A program made the position numbers and the translations under genes. Source: CAWGAJ01 sp963820545 (GTDB taxonomy: Bacteria > Planctomycetota > Planctomycetia > Pirellulales > Thermoguttaceae). From it: a stretch of DNA of 64,000 bases. The stretch spans positions 744,001-808,000 of the forward strand of contig CAWGAJ010000002.1 of assembly GCA_963820545.1 (NCBI GenBank), in the 5' to 3' direction. The notes below the pieces were generated by a model. It had not been told where the DNA came from, searched no databases, and was given only the letters and a program-made list of their open reading frames with translations. Of this stretch, positions 50,342 to 57,885 are shown in pieces (the stretch's first letter is position 1; every line of letters starts with the position of its first letter).

Positions 50342-50566
50342 AAACAGGGAAGTTTGTTTTCGGCCGTGAAAAATTGCCGTGTCAAATGCATTTGGCATGA
50401 AGATTGCTAATTGTTCTAACTGAACAGCTAACTTCCTTTTTTCAAGAGGCGAGTAAGAAACATACAAAATTGGTATTAAACGGAATACCAAACATAGTAC
50501 CTCCTCAAGGAACAGAGAAGTAAAGGCGTCCCAACGCATCGGAAGCCCGAGCTTCCGAACATTAAC

Positions 50567-50620
50567 GGTGAGTTGGGGATCATTTGCCCGAGTGATCCCC
50601 GGCTCACCTTGTTTTATTTT
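50567..50620 (+). terminator. strong hairpin after the MsbA-like gene
   Basis: GGTGAGTTGGGGATCA pairs with TGATCCCCGGCTCACC (50567-50608) and TTGTTTTATTTT follows. A rho-independent terminator fits; it stands about 46 bp left of the mobile element. Confidence 0.65.
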
Positions 50621-50654
50621 GAAACACTTTTATGCTACAATTGCCGCAAAATTA

Positions 50655-50679
50655 GGCACTGTCCTAGCTCAGTGTTGCT
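50655..50679. repeat. left terminal inverted repeat
   Basis: 25 bp, GGCACTGTCCTAGCTC plus 9 more, perfect inverse of 54910-54934. It overlaps the last codons of the thymidylate kinase gene. Confidence 0.92.
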
Positions 50680-51389
50680 AATGATTTGGCCGAATTGAGA
50701 AGAGATTGCCGCATATTTAGCCAATGACAAGAATCTGTTTCACGATAAGAACAATACCAACAATCACAATCATAAGACTTTGCGCGATATTTGGTTTTTA
50801 ATACATTTATTAGGATTTCTACAACTTTTTTGTATACATCTTGAATTGAATAATGGCCATCAATTTTTTGCACATGTTCTTGTGTCTGAGATAAATTATC
50901 AAATATGGTACGGACTTTTCTTAGAGTTTTAATTTTTTCAAAGTGATTGGGTGATTCTCCTCGATTTTGTGATATTCTTTTGAGACCTATTTCAGGTTCA
51001 ATATCAAGTAAAAATACAATATCGGGAATAGGCGCAAAAGCCCTTACTATTTTAGTAATAGTTTCCTGATTAGCGCCATGCGCTCCTTGGTAAGCAATTG
51101 TTGAATAATAATAACGATCAAGTATGACAATTTTGTCAGAATCGAGTGACGGTTTAATCAGGTTCGTGACATGCTCTTTTCTATCCTCAATAAACGCATT
51201 TAATTCATCTTTAAGTGACATACGACCATTGTTTGCTGATTCTCGGATTTTCTGTCCCCAGGGGCCGTCGGTAGGCTCTTTTGATTGTACTACGCTTTCC
51301 CCAGCAAGTCTTAAGGCATCGCTAAGAAGTTTTGTTTGCGTAGTTTTGCCTGCTCCATCAATACCCTCAAAGACAATTAAGATACCCAT
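50664..51389 (-). CDS. tmk: thymidylate kinase with Cys-rich C-terminal tail (passenger)
   Basis: A 241-residue dTMP kinase homologue: P-loop FEGIDGAGKTTQ near residue 8, DRYYYSTIAYQGAHG (DRY motif region) near residue 91 and a lid region RISQNRGESP. Function in the family: dTMP to dTDP. The last about 40 residues, after KTKYRAKS, contain DCDCWYCSYRETDSC, a cysteine cluster not normal for Tmk. The stop lies inside the left inverted repeat. Host genomes have a chromosomal tmk, so this copy is cargo; it may be a nucleotide-metabolism or defence-related gene. An AAAGGA ribosome site stands upstream. Confidence 0.85.
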   Translation of the reverse strand: MGILIVFEGIDGAGKTTQTKLLSDALRLAGESVVQSKEPTDGPWGQKIRESANNGRMSLKDELNAFIEDRKEHVTNLIKPSLDSDKIVILDRYYYSTIAYQGAHGANQETITKIVRAFAPIPDIVFLLDIEPEIGLKRISQNRGESPNHFEKIKTLRKVRTIFDNLSQTQEHVQKIDGHYSIQDVYKKVVEILINVLKTKYRAKSYDCDCWYCSYRETDSCHWLNMRQSLLNSAKSLATLS

Positions 51390-51456
51390 TTCAATAATCC
51401 TTTTTTGAGTTCCTAAATCTTGAAAGTATTATCCCTTTTACTATTAAATCGAGATT

Positions 51457-52416
51457 TTAATATAGAGTCGCTAATTCGTCAAGTAGCCCTTCAATTGACC
51501 ATGTTTTATCGGTTAATCCGCTCGCTACTGCCGGGGTGGTTTTCAGTGTAGCATGTACTCGGCAAAAGTTGTAGTAGAGAAAATACAGGGCAAGGTGGTA
51601 TTCGTGGTTTTCCCATTTCTTGCTATGGGCATTTGTCAGGCGGGTCATTCGGCGCACCGCCATGCGGATACTGAGGTTTTGACGCTCTACATGAGAGGTG
51701 CAAACGAGGTGTGGAAGAGGATAGCCGCAAACCGAGTGCATTTTTATGTCTATTATCTCACCCGGAGAATAGCGACTTTCGGTTCCTTTGCCTTGGTTGC
51801 CGTATATCTTAATCAGTTGGGAGAAGTCAATTTGCCCTCCAAAGGCGTTGGGAATAGCCGTTGTATACGGTGCGTAACCGTCCGTAGTAATCTGGCAACG
51901 CCCCAATACGGCAAGCCGTAACTTGTCCGCAAACCAGATAGTATTAAATGGCGTTCTTCGCCCAACATGCCACGCCAAGATAAGTTTGGTAGTCCGCTCA
52001 ATTGCAAGATATGTATAAGCATCTCCGCAGCCATCCCCATATTTCTTTTGTAGCCGAGTCCTCTCTTTACAGCGGATAAAACCCCAGGTTTCGTCACATT
52101 CTACGTCCATGGCCGGAAGGTTTTGCATCTTGGTTTCCCAATAATGCACGGCCCGGCAACCGACCGTTTCCAATAGATTGAGAATCGTGTCGCGGTGAAT
52201 ACGGGTAATCCGTTCGACAGAGCGGATACTATTGCCTTCCAATAAGAGCCGGAGGCATAAAATGGCCTTTGTCTTTTCGATCCTTATATCGCCTAGAGGT
52301 TTGGACTGGGCGGGAATCCAAGTAACGCCACAAAGTAGACAGCGATACCGCTGATTACCGTGCCGATCATGGCCGTATCGTTTGAAATTTTCGTGTTTGC
52401 AACTTGCACATATCAT
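51457..52416 (-). CDS. IS1-like DDE transposase
   Basis: A 319-residue transposase. N-terminal zinc ribbon (CASCKHENFKRYGHDRHGNQ, YRCLLCG) and a helix-turn-helix (SIRSVERITRIHRDTILNLLE). Catalytic triad: VECDETWGFIRCKE (first Asp), TTDGYAPYTTA (second Asp) and SHVERQNLSIRM (Glu). This is the IS1-type pattern, fused into one frame, unlike the InsA-InsB frameshift of E. coli IS1. A start at 52416 is most likely. It may be transcribed from the promoter at 52553-52580. Confidence 0.9.
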   Translation of the reverse strand: MICASCKHENFKRYGHDRHGNQRYRCLLCGVTWIPAQSKPLGDIRIEKTKAILCLRLLLEGNSIRSVERITRIHRDTILNLLETVGCRAVHYWETKMQNLPAMDVECDETWGFIRCKERTRLQKKYGDGCGDAYTYLAIERTTKLILAWHVGRRTPFNTIWFADKLRLAVLGRCQITTDGYAPYTTAIPNAFGGQIDFSQLIKIYGNQGKGTESRYSPGEIIDIKMHSVCGYPLPHLVCTSHVERQNLSIRMAVRRMTRLTNAHSKKWENHEYHLALYFLYYNFCRVHATLKTTPAVASGLTDKTWSIEGLLDELATLY

Positions 52417-52427
52417 TTTGACCAGCC

Positions 52428-52537
52428 TTTGCGTTTACGGCTGGCCGGGATAAAATACTGTTTCCTAGACGGTATTCAGGCGACCAGCCTGAGTATTTTG
52501 TCGCCCCGCCAGTGTTACAAGCGCTGACGGGGTTTTT
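52428..52537 (+). ncRNA. candidate small RNA in the mobile element
   Basis: Promoter-like TTTGCG (52428-52433), 17-base spacer and TAAAAT (52451-52456), followed by CAGGCGACCAGCCTG hairpin and a rho-independent terminator: CCCCGCCAGTG paired with CGCTGACGGGG (52504-52532) and TTTTTG. About 80 nt of transcript. No gene inside. It is divergent from the transposase and, on the other strand, would be its leader. Unproven. Confidence 0.4.
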
Positions 52538-52552
52538 GTTTCATCTACTATT

Positions 52553-52580
52553 ATTGTAGCAATATAATTACTACAGTCAA
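52553..52580 (-). promoter_or_regulatory. minus-strand promoter/operator facing the transposase
   Basis: On the minus strand TTGACT (52575-52580) and TACAAT (52553-52558) are 16 bp apart. The 21-bp inverted repeat TGTAG-N11-CTACA (52555-52575) overlies both boxes. The mirror arrangement lies at 52653-52680. Transcription would lead into the transposase with a leader of about 130 bases. Confidence 0.65.
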
Positions 52581-52652
52581 GAAAATTCCATATATCATAA
52601 GTATATATGCCATAATTACTTAGGACACAATCCAAAATATTCTTTTTTCACC

Positions 52653-52680
52653 TTGATTGTAGTAATAAATTTGCTACAAT
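52653..52680 (+). promoter_or_regulatory. plus-strand promoter/operator of the small DNA-binding gene
   Basis: TTGATT (52653-52658) and TACAAT (52675-52680), 16 bp apart, with the same TGTAG-N11-CTACA repeat (52658-52678) across them. The ATG of the next gene is 7 bases after the -10 box, so the mRNA would start at or next to it (leaderless). Confidence 0.7.
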
Positions 52681-52686
52681 AACAAT

Positions 52687-52869
52687 ATGGTTAGACCAGC
52701 AAAAGACCCAAAAACGCTCAAAAATAAAGACCTTCGCATACCTGTCACGGCGGATCAAAGGACGGGTATAATGAAGGCTTGCAAGACGATAGATTGCGAA
52801 ATGGCCTCCTGGGCAAGAGATATATTGCTCCGGGAAGCCAATAAAATAAACGGAAGGCGAGGGAATTGA
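52687..52869 (+). CDS. small probable DNA-binding protein (ribbon-helix-helix-like)
   Basis: 60 residues, MVRPAKDPKTLKNKDLRIPV then a short helix-turn-helix-like region (TADQRTGIMKACKTIDCEMASWARDILLREANK). The DLRIPVTADQRTGI start and two helices resemble plasmid ribbon-helix-helix repressors. It sits immediately after a promoter covered by an inverted repeat, and the same repeat covers the promoter facing the transposase. Inference: autorepressor and transposase regulator. Leaderless translation is suggested by the promoter-to-ATG distance. Confidence 0.6.
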   Translation: MVRPAKDPKTLKNKDLRIPVTADQRTGIMKACKTIDCEMASWARDILLREANKINGRRGN

Positions 52870-52957
52870 ACCCCATCGACATAAGTCGCGCCCTACGGCG
52901 GCTTATAAGGCCGCTACGCCAGCCATGACGTGGGTCGCCTTCCGATATTCGCCTTAC

Positions 52958-53008
52958 CCCGGTGGGAATCAGGATTTAGGCTGATCCCACCGGGTTCGGC
53001 TTTTTCTC
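52958..53008 (+). terminator. terminator after the small DNA-binding gene
   Basis: CCCGGTGGGAATCAG and CTGATCCCACCGGG pair with one bulge, and TTTTTCTC follows shortly after. Placed about 90 bp after the stop of the small gene. Confidence 0.7.
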
Positions 53009-53163
53009 TTGACGGTGGTGGCGGGCGTGCTAAAATGAAGGGCGAACCCCAAGTAGTGTGTCCGTACATTTAGCGGGCCCTCCTTGCAAAGGGGTTTAAC
53101 GTATATCTGCCCTGTCGCCGCTGATTCTCCAAAAATTTAGGCGGCTACAGGGCTTATTTTTTT
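53009..53163 (+). ncRNA. candidate small RNA with own promoter and terminator
   Basis: TTGACG (53009-53014), 16 bp, TAAAAT (53031-53036), then about 70 nt without a gene and a strong terminator: GCCCTGTCGCCGC (53109-53121) pairs with GCGGCTACAGGGC (53141-53153), followed by TTATTTTTTT. The expected RNA is about 120 nt. The opposite gene ends at 53162, and on that strand there is no T-run, so the terminator serves this plus-strand transcript. No known RNA family recognised. Confidence 0.6.
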
Positions 53164-53548
53164 ATTCTGTGGTTTTCAACTTATAAATGCCTCTTTTGGT
53201 TTTTTTAAATAAATCATGCCGACGACATAGTGCTGATAACACACTCGGTAACTTACTTCTATATCCTCTTTTATTTAGTTCTGCCGCAATGTCTCTAGCC
53301 CGCATGGGCTTTCCCGATTGAGCCAAAATAGCTTTGATTGCTTCAGGCAAATTCAAGGAATTTATATCCGATAGATGTTCTTTTATTTCGGTTTTTTGGT
53401 GAATGTTTCCGTTTTTTAGGGCTTTTTTTTTGTTTTCTAAATCCTCTATATACCTCTCCTCGAAGGCAATTTCCTTATGGAGAGAGTTGATTCTAGCCTT
53501 AGAATCGCATATAAGTTCGTTCAGTAATTTCGCTTTTGTGATATTCAT
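53162..53548 (-). CDS. coiled-coil plus winged-helix protein (passenger)
   Basis: 128 residues. N-terminal coiled coil (about 10-50, KARINSLHKEIAFEERYIED), then a winged-helix domain (LNLPEAIKAILAQSGKPMRA, RDIAAELNKRGYRSKLPSVLSALCRR, KTKRGIYKL) of the HARE-HTH type. Such domains bind DNA and occur in many defence and mobile-element proteins. CAGGAGG stands 6 bases before the ATG. Role: probable regulator or DNA-binding cargo. Confidence 0.7.
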   Translation of the reverse strand: MNITKAKLLNELICDSKARINSLHKEIAFEERYIEDLENKKKALKNGNIHQKTEIKEHLSDINSLNLPEAIKAILAQSGKPMRARDIAAELNKRGYRSKLPSVLSALCRRHDLFKKTKRGIYKLKTTE

Positions 53549-53758
53549 AATTGACCTCCTGATGCCCTTATTATAAAATTCATTCTAAATAACGCAAGTG
53601 GACAATATGTTGTCAAAGCATTATCAGTATATTATTTGCCATATCGGAATATTTCATCAACCCCCACCATCAGGTGGAGGACAACAAAAAAGCATTGCTA
53701 TTAGTTATGAGATTTGTTAGAATCTCCGAATCATTAAAGAATTCGGATAGGACTTAAA

Positions 53759-54068
53759 ATGGAAAATGATTTAACCATTTTTAAGAGATGCTTGGAAGCG
53801 GGAGCATCAGAATATGGCCTAAAATATGGCGAACTTATTCGCGCCCGAGGCATCAATGACTTTCTCATTGATGAATCTCTTAATCCATCACCACCTAAAG
53901 AATTTGCTGCAAAGGCACTATCACAATTGTGTGTGGGAGATGGATATTCTATGGATAGATGTATCTGCAGCGCTATCTCGGTTTTCCTTAATGAGACCTG
54001 TAATAATGCGCGGGATTACAGAGTTTGAAAGATTTGAATCAGATTATTCGGGAATTGAAGAATTTTGA
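53759..54068 (+). CDS. unknown small passenger protein (possible frameshift)
   Basis: As read, 89 residues (MENDLTIFKRCLEAGASEYG...) ending at 54028. If one GC unit is restored in GCGCGGG near 54013, the frame continues as ARGITEFERFESDYSGIEEF and gives about 103 residues ending at 54068. The protein is acidic and helical, with no family recognised. AGGA stands upstream of the ATG. It precedes the SocA-like gene on the opposite strand. Confidence 0.45.
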
Positions 54069-54103
54069 AGAATGCCACAAATATTCACAATGTCTTAGAT
54101 GGG

Positions 54104-54667
54104 TCAATTCCTATTACAAGTAGTGTTTTCATCCCATGCTTCATCAATCATTGTTTTAAGTTTATGGGCATTTTGCATAAGTTTTTGATATTCCTCATCA
54201 CCTAAAGAATCAAGATAGATATTCAACTCTTCGCCATTTTTTGCTTCTTTCCAGGCCCTTGATTTTCTATGGCTATCTTCACTCGTTTGTATCGGAGTCC
54301 TTCCCTTTATTTGTTGAACACCATAAGCAATGGCCTCTAAAGCATCGTTGGGCAGTAAATCTAAATTTAATATATTTGGAGGAAGACTGAATATGTATCC
54401 TCTATGCTTTTCTTCTATAATTTGTATTTCTATTTTTTTCTCAGCCACCAGTTCAAGGAGAAGATCCTTGAAATGATGAATGCCTGGCCCCCGCGGCATG
54501 CGCACAATGGGCCATGTTGAAAGATAACCGGGACGAGTATCCGCATATCGCAAATGAGCGTGATAGAATGCTTTATAGAGTCTTGTTTTATATTTCAATA
54601 CTCCACCAGCTTGGCGAATAATCGCCAAAATTATTTGTTTAACAAGTTCTTTATCATGTTGTGGCAT
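54104..54667 (-). CDS. SocA/Panacea-like antitoxin candidate (passenger)
   Basis: 187 residues. The segment GGVLKYKTRLYKAFYHAHLRYADTR, then WPIVRMPRGPGIHHF (a GP motif) and FKDLLLELVAEKKIEIQ resembles the Panacea (SocA, DUF4065) domain, which neutralises many unrelated toxins. The C-terminal part is helical. Partner toxin is not obvious; the convergent 53759 protein is a candidate. The link to SocA is moderate, based on the order of motifs. Confidence 0.45.
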   Translation of the reverse strand: MPQHDKELVKQIILAIIRQAGGVLKYKTRLYKAFYHAHLRYADTRPGYLSTWPIVRMPRGPGIHHFKDLLLELVAEKKIEIQIIEEKHRGYIFSLPPNILNLDLLPNDALEAIAYGVQQIKGRTPIQTSEDSHRKSRAWKEAKNGEELNIYLDSLGDEEYQKLMQNAHKLKTMIDEAWDENTTCNRN

Positions 54668-54909
54668 AATAGGAGTAGTTAGAATCTACTACTAAAAAGG
54701 CAAACAATTATGTATTCTACCTAATGTAAAATAGCGAACTTATAAGTTTTTGTCAACCGTAAATCCTTGCCTAACCTAACGTTGCGCCATATAAGGAGTT
54801 ACGTCACTGGAACAAAATATATTCTTTTGTACACTTTGATAGACAATAAAAAACTGAAATTAGGAATCCATCTCTTTTTGAAGACCTATTTAAAACAGAA
54901 TAAATTGTC
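54668..54909. other. spacer inside the mobile element, upstream of the SocA-like gene
   Basis: A+T-rich, about 240 bp between the SocA-like start and the right inverted repeat. Probably carries its promoter; AGTAGTTAGAATCTACTAC near 54672 is an inverted repeat that may be an operator. Confidence 0.45.
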
Positions 54910-54934
54910 AGCAACACTGAGCTAGGACAGTGCC
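54910..54934. repeat. right terminal inverted repeat
   Basis: Perfect inverse of 50655-50679. CAAAATTA directly follows (54935-54942), as it precedes the left end. Confidence 0.92.
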
Positions 54935-55053
54935 CAAAATTAGACATCTATTCTTCAATATTGCCAGGCGAAAATATTGTTTTCATTAAGGCGTCTTGGT
55001 TTTTTATCTCCAGGGGGGCTGTAAAATTAAAGATCCTCTGGGGTAAATAAGCC

Positions 55054-55932
55054 ATGACTAGTGAACGGTCGACGTTTTTTTGGGCATTTTTGGTCCTGGC
55101 TGCCGTTGGATGTGTGCCATCGGCAACGGCCGAAAAAAACTCCTCAGCTACCGATGCCGATTACGCTGCCCATCTGAAAGAACTAACAAAAAAATTGCCC
55201 GGCGATCAATTCACAGTCATTGTAACGCCGCCGTTTGTGGTTATCGGCGACGAGGCGCAGGCCGTGGTCCGGCGCCGGGCAGAGGGGACCGTCGCCTGGG
55301 CCGCAAAAAAACTCAAAGAGGCCTATTTCAGCAAAGATCCCCGGGAAATCATCGACATCTGGCTCTTTAAGGATCGGGAGAGCTACGAGCAAAATTCCCT
55401 GCGGCTCTTTGGCCGTAAGCCCGACACGCCCTTCGGTTACTTCTCACAACAGGATCACGCCTTGGTGATGAATATTGCCACGGGCGGAGGGACGCTTGTT
55501 CATGAGATTGTGCATTCCTTCATGGCGGTCAACTTCCCCCAGAGCCCCGCCTGGTTCAACGAGGGGCTCAGCTCGCTTTATGAGCAGTGCGGCGAGGAAA
55601 ATGGCCAAATCCACGGTTACACCAATTGGCGACTGGCCGGCTTACAAGAGGCGATCCGGGCCAAACAGACGCCTACCTTCAAAACACTATGCTCTGCCGA
55701 CACAGTTGAATTCTACGAACGAGATAAAGGCGTCAATTACGCCCAGGCCCGATATTTGTGCTATTACCTCCAGCAACAAGAATTGTTGCGGAAGTTCTAT
55801 TGCCAGTTCCACGACCATCATCCCGATGATCCTACCGGCTACAACACCTTAAAAACCGTTCTCGGCCGCGACGATATGGATGCCTTCCAGCGCGAGTGGG
55901 AAGATTATGTGCTTAAATTGCAATTCCCTTAA
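55054..55932 (+). CDS. secreted HEXXH metalloprotease-like protein
   Basis: 292 residues. N-terminal signal FWAFLVLAAVGCVPSATA (a Cys suggests a lipoprotein alternative). Zinc motif HEIVHSF near residue 151, then WFNEGLSSLYE near residue 169 (the typical family extension with a third Glu). This resembles gluzincin-type DUF1570/peptidase MA-like proteins of planctomycetes. Substrate unknown. Confidence 0.75.
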   Translation: MTSERSTFFWAFLVLAAVGCVPSATAEKNSSATDADYAAHLKELTKKLPGDQFTVIVTPPFVVIGDEAQAVVRRRAEGTVAWAAKKLKEAYFSKDPREIIDIWLFKDRESYEQNSLRLFGRKPDTPFGYFSQQDHALVMNIATGGGTLVHEIVHSFMAVNFPQSPAWFNEGLSSLYEQCGEENGQIHGYTNWRLAGLQEAIRAKQTPTFKTLCSADTVEFYERDKGVNYAQARYLCYYLQQQELLRKFYCQFHDHHPDDPTGYNTLKTVLGRDDMDAFQREWEDYVLKLQFP

Positions 55933-55943
55933 TGCGATCGGTT

Positions 55944-56150
55944 TTAAGTTCTCAGTTTTCAGTAGGAAGTATGGAGTATTCATTATTCAGTAATCAGCAT
56001 TCTAATTCATCACTCTATTCATCATTCTGCATTCCCCCGTTATCATTGTTTTCACTGCCCACGGTCCACCGCCCACTGCCCACTGATTCATCCTTCATCC
56101 CTTATCCTTCATCCTTCCCTCGCCTCTCGCTCCTCACCCCTTTTATTCTT
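55944..56150. repeat. long period-7 repeat spacer
   Basis: About 200 bp in which a 7-base unit varies step by step (GTTTTCA, GTATTCA, TTATTCA, GTAATCA, later GCCCACT and CCTTCAT types). It is the longest heptamer spacer in the window and lies directly between the metalloprotease and the TPR gene. No gene: the frame through it is a by-product. Confidence 0.85.
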
Positions 56151-56475
56151 CTTTTTGCCTGGCGGCCCATTGCCGGTGCAGGGTCTCGGTCATGGCGGCT
56201 TCGGCCTCGGGAAGCAGGCCTGCCCGCTGACAGATCAGGCTTAAGGCCATGTAGTTGAAGGGATCGTCGGGCTCGAGCTGGCAAACCTTGCGGGCATGTT
56301 CGACTGCTTCGGCAAGCCGGCCCAACTTGCCGTAAAAAACGCTCAGTCCCGCATGGGCCAGGGCATAATCCGGAAAGGTAACAATCAGTTCTTCAAGCTT
56401 GCCGACCGCTTCTTCCAGTTTGCCGGCTTGTTGCAGATCAATAGCGTTGTCATAAAGTTGGTCGGCTGTTGACAT
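56143..56475 (-). CDS. TPR repeat protein
   Basis: 110 residues, three TPR units (DNAIDLQQAGKLEEAVGKLE, LAHAGLSVFYGKLGRLAEAV, NYMALSLICQRAGLLPEAE). Protein-interaction scaffold; partner unknown. The start is near 56475. Confidence 0.75.
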   Translation of the reverse strand: MSTADQLYDNAIDLQQAGKLEEAVGKLEELIVTFPDYALAHAGLSVFYGKLGRLAEAVEHARKVCQLEPDDPFNYMALSLICQRAGLLPEAEAAMTETLHRQWAARQKEE

Positions 56476-56698
56476 CAGTAAATTAATCCTCTGTTTAAGT
56501 AGGCCGAAAGCTTGGTGCTGATATGCTCATAGTTTACTAGAGCCATCAACTCCGGCCTAGGGGAGATAAACCGGGGCGGATCAGGCCCGGGTGCTTGCCG
56601 ACGCTTTCCGATTGCCTCTCGGTATAAAGGCCGTTATATTACCTAATTATGATAACAGGAAACGCCTCCCTCTTTGCCAAACCAGGAGGTGGTCATTG

Positions 56699-57767
56699 AT
56701 GGATCGGAACAACAGTTTTATCTCGCCTCAGCAGGCCCGAAAACCTTTTTTCGTGGGTATTGATCTAGGAGGGACTAACATCAAGGTGGGCATGGTCGAC
56801 GACCTCGGCCGTGCGCTGGCCGGGCTGACTATTCCCACCGAGGCATCCAAAGGGCCGGAAGACGCCGCCGCGCATGGGCAAAACAGCCTTGCAGGTCGCC
56901 GCCCAGGCCGCAGCGGCGGTCGCGGATATCGCCCGAGTCGGGCTCGGTTCGCCCGGTACAATGGACATTCCCGCCGGTAAGCTCATCAAACCGGCGAACC
57001 TCAAAGGCTGGGACGATTTTCCCTTGCGCGACCGCGTGAGCCGCCATTGCGGCCTGCCGGTCACCTTTGCCAACGACGCCAATGCCGCGGCCTTTGGGGA
57101 ATTCTGGGTCGGTTCCGGGCGCGATTTCCACAGCATGGTGCTGTTTACCCTGGGCACGGGAATCGGCAGCGGCATTATCATTGGCGATCTCTGCCTCGAC
57201 GGCGAGCACAGTCACGGCGGTGAGTGCGGGCATGCGATCATCAATTGTTCGCCCGACGCGCGGATTTGCTCCTGTGGTCAGCGCGGACATCTTGAGGCCT
57301 ACGCCAGCGCCAAGGCGGTTGTCAAACGGACAATCGAGGCCCTCGATGCTGGACGGCCCAGCTCGCTCAGTAACGATCAGAAGGTCCGCGAAAAACTTAC
57401 GCCCAAGCTCATCGCCAAACACGCCGAGGCAGGCGATCAACTCTCCCTGGAAATCATTATGGAAACCGCCCGCTTTCTCGGCGTGGGCATTACGAATTTA
57501 ATGCACACCATTGATCCCAACGGCGTACTGCTGGGCGGCGCGATGACCTTCGGCGGCAATAAAAGCGAACTCGGCCGGCGGTTTCTTGCCGAAATCAAGG
57601 CCGAAGTCAAACGCCGGGCGTATGCCGTACTGGCCCAGCGCACCGTAATCGACTTCGCCGCCTTAGGCGGCGATGCCGGCTATATCGGCGCCGCCGGACT
57701 GGCACGACTGGAATATCTTAAGACAGCGGACAGAAGACAGGGATCAGGGGGCAGGGATTTGCCATAA
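56699..57767 (+). CDS. glk: ROK family sugar kinase, glucokinase-like (one frameshift)
   Basis: About 357 residues when joined near 56867. AGGAGGTGG stands upstream of the ATG. FVGIDLGGTNIKVGMV (ATP site), GLGSPGTMD, FANDANAAAFGEFWVG (catalytic Asp in the NDAN motif), LGTGIGSGIIIG, and zinc motif GECGHAIINCSPDARICSCG followed by QRGHLEAYAS are present. ROK kinases phosphorylate glucose or other hexoses. The break is repaired by one GC unit in GCGCAT (DAAARMGKTALQV). Confidence 0.9.
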
Positions 57768-57795
57768 AGCCGCGACCGGCGGTCGCGGTGTTGGT
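57740..57795. repeat. repeat F, copy 2, left arm of an inverted pair
   Basis: GGGATCAGGGGGCAGGGATT then TGCCATAAAGCCGCGACCG. The same block lies inverted at 58836-58897, so the two arms enclose the truncated thuA and hemerythrin genes. Confidence 0.8.
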
Positions 57796-57821
57796 TGTAT
57801 GCGCAGGCCGCATTAGGGGAA

Positions 57822-57876
57822 CGCAGAACTAGATACGCAGAACTGTAAACTGTGAACTGTGAACTGTAAACTTGGA
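57822..57876. repeat. period-7 repeat spacer
   Basis: AACTGTA, AACTGTG, AACTGTG, AACTGTA, AACTTGG in register before the thuA fragment. Confidence 0.8.
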
Positions 57877-57885
57877 GACATCACC

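Larger units (their letters stand above)
50655..54934. mobile_element. IS1-family-like transposon with passenger genes, 4.28 kb
   Basis: Perfect 25-bp terminal inverted repeats (50655-50679 and 54910-54934; outer end GGCACTGTCCTAGCTC) and a directly repeated octamer CAAAATTA just outside each end (50647-50654 and 54935-54942). Removing the element restores a single CAAAATTA in the flanking DNA. It encodes an IS1-like DDE transposase; 8-9 bp duplications are normal for IS1. Passengers: thymidylate kinase, small DNA-binding protein, winged-helix protein, unknown protein, SocA-like protein, and one or two candidate small RNAs. It is visibly richer in A+T than its surroundings. Known IS1 elements with passenger genes exist, but this cargo set is not one I recognise. 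Confidence 0.88.

Noticed and set aside
55944..56150. CRISPR-like array
   Set aside because: The unit is 7 bases and drifts; there are no 20-40 bp repeats with unique spacers.
55932..56258. 108-codon frame after the metalloprotease
   Set aside because: It runs through the period-7 spacer and encodes low-complexity Ser/Pro/Leu; no ribosome site.
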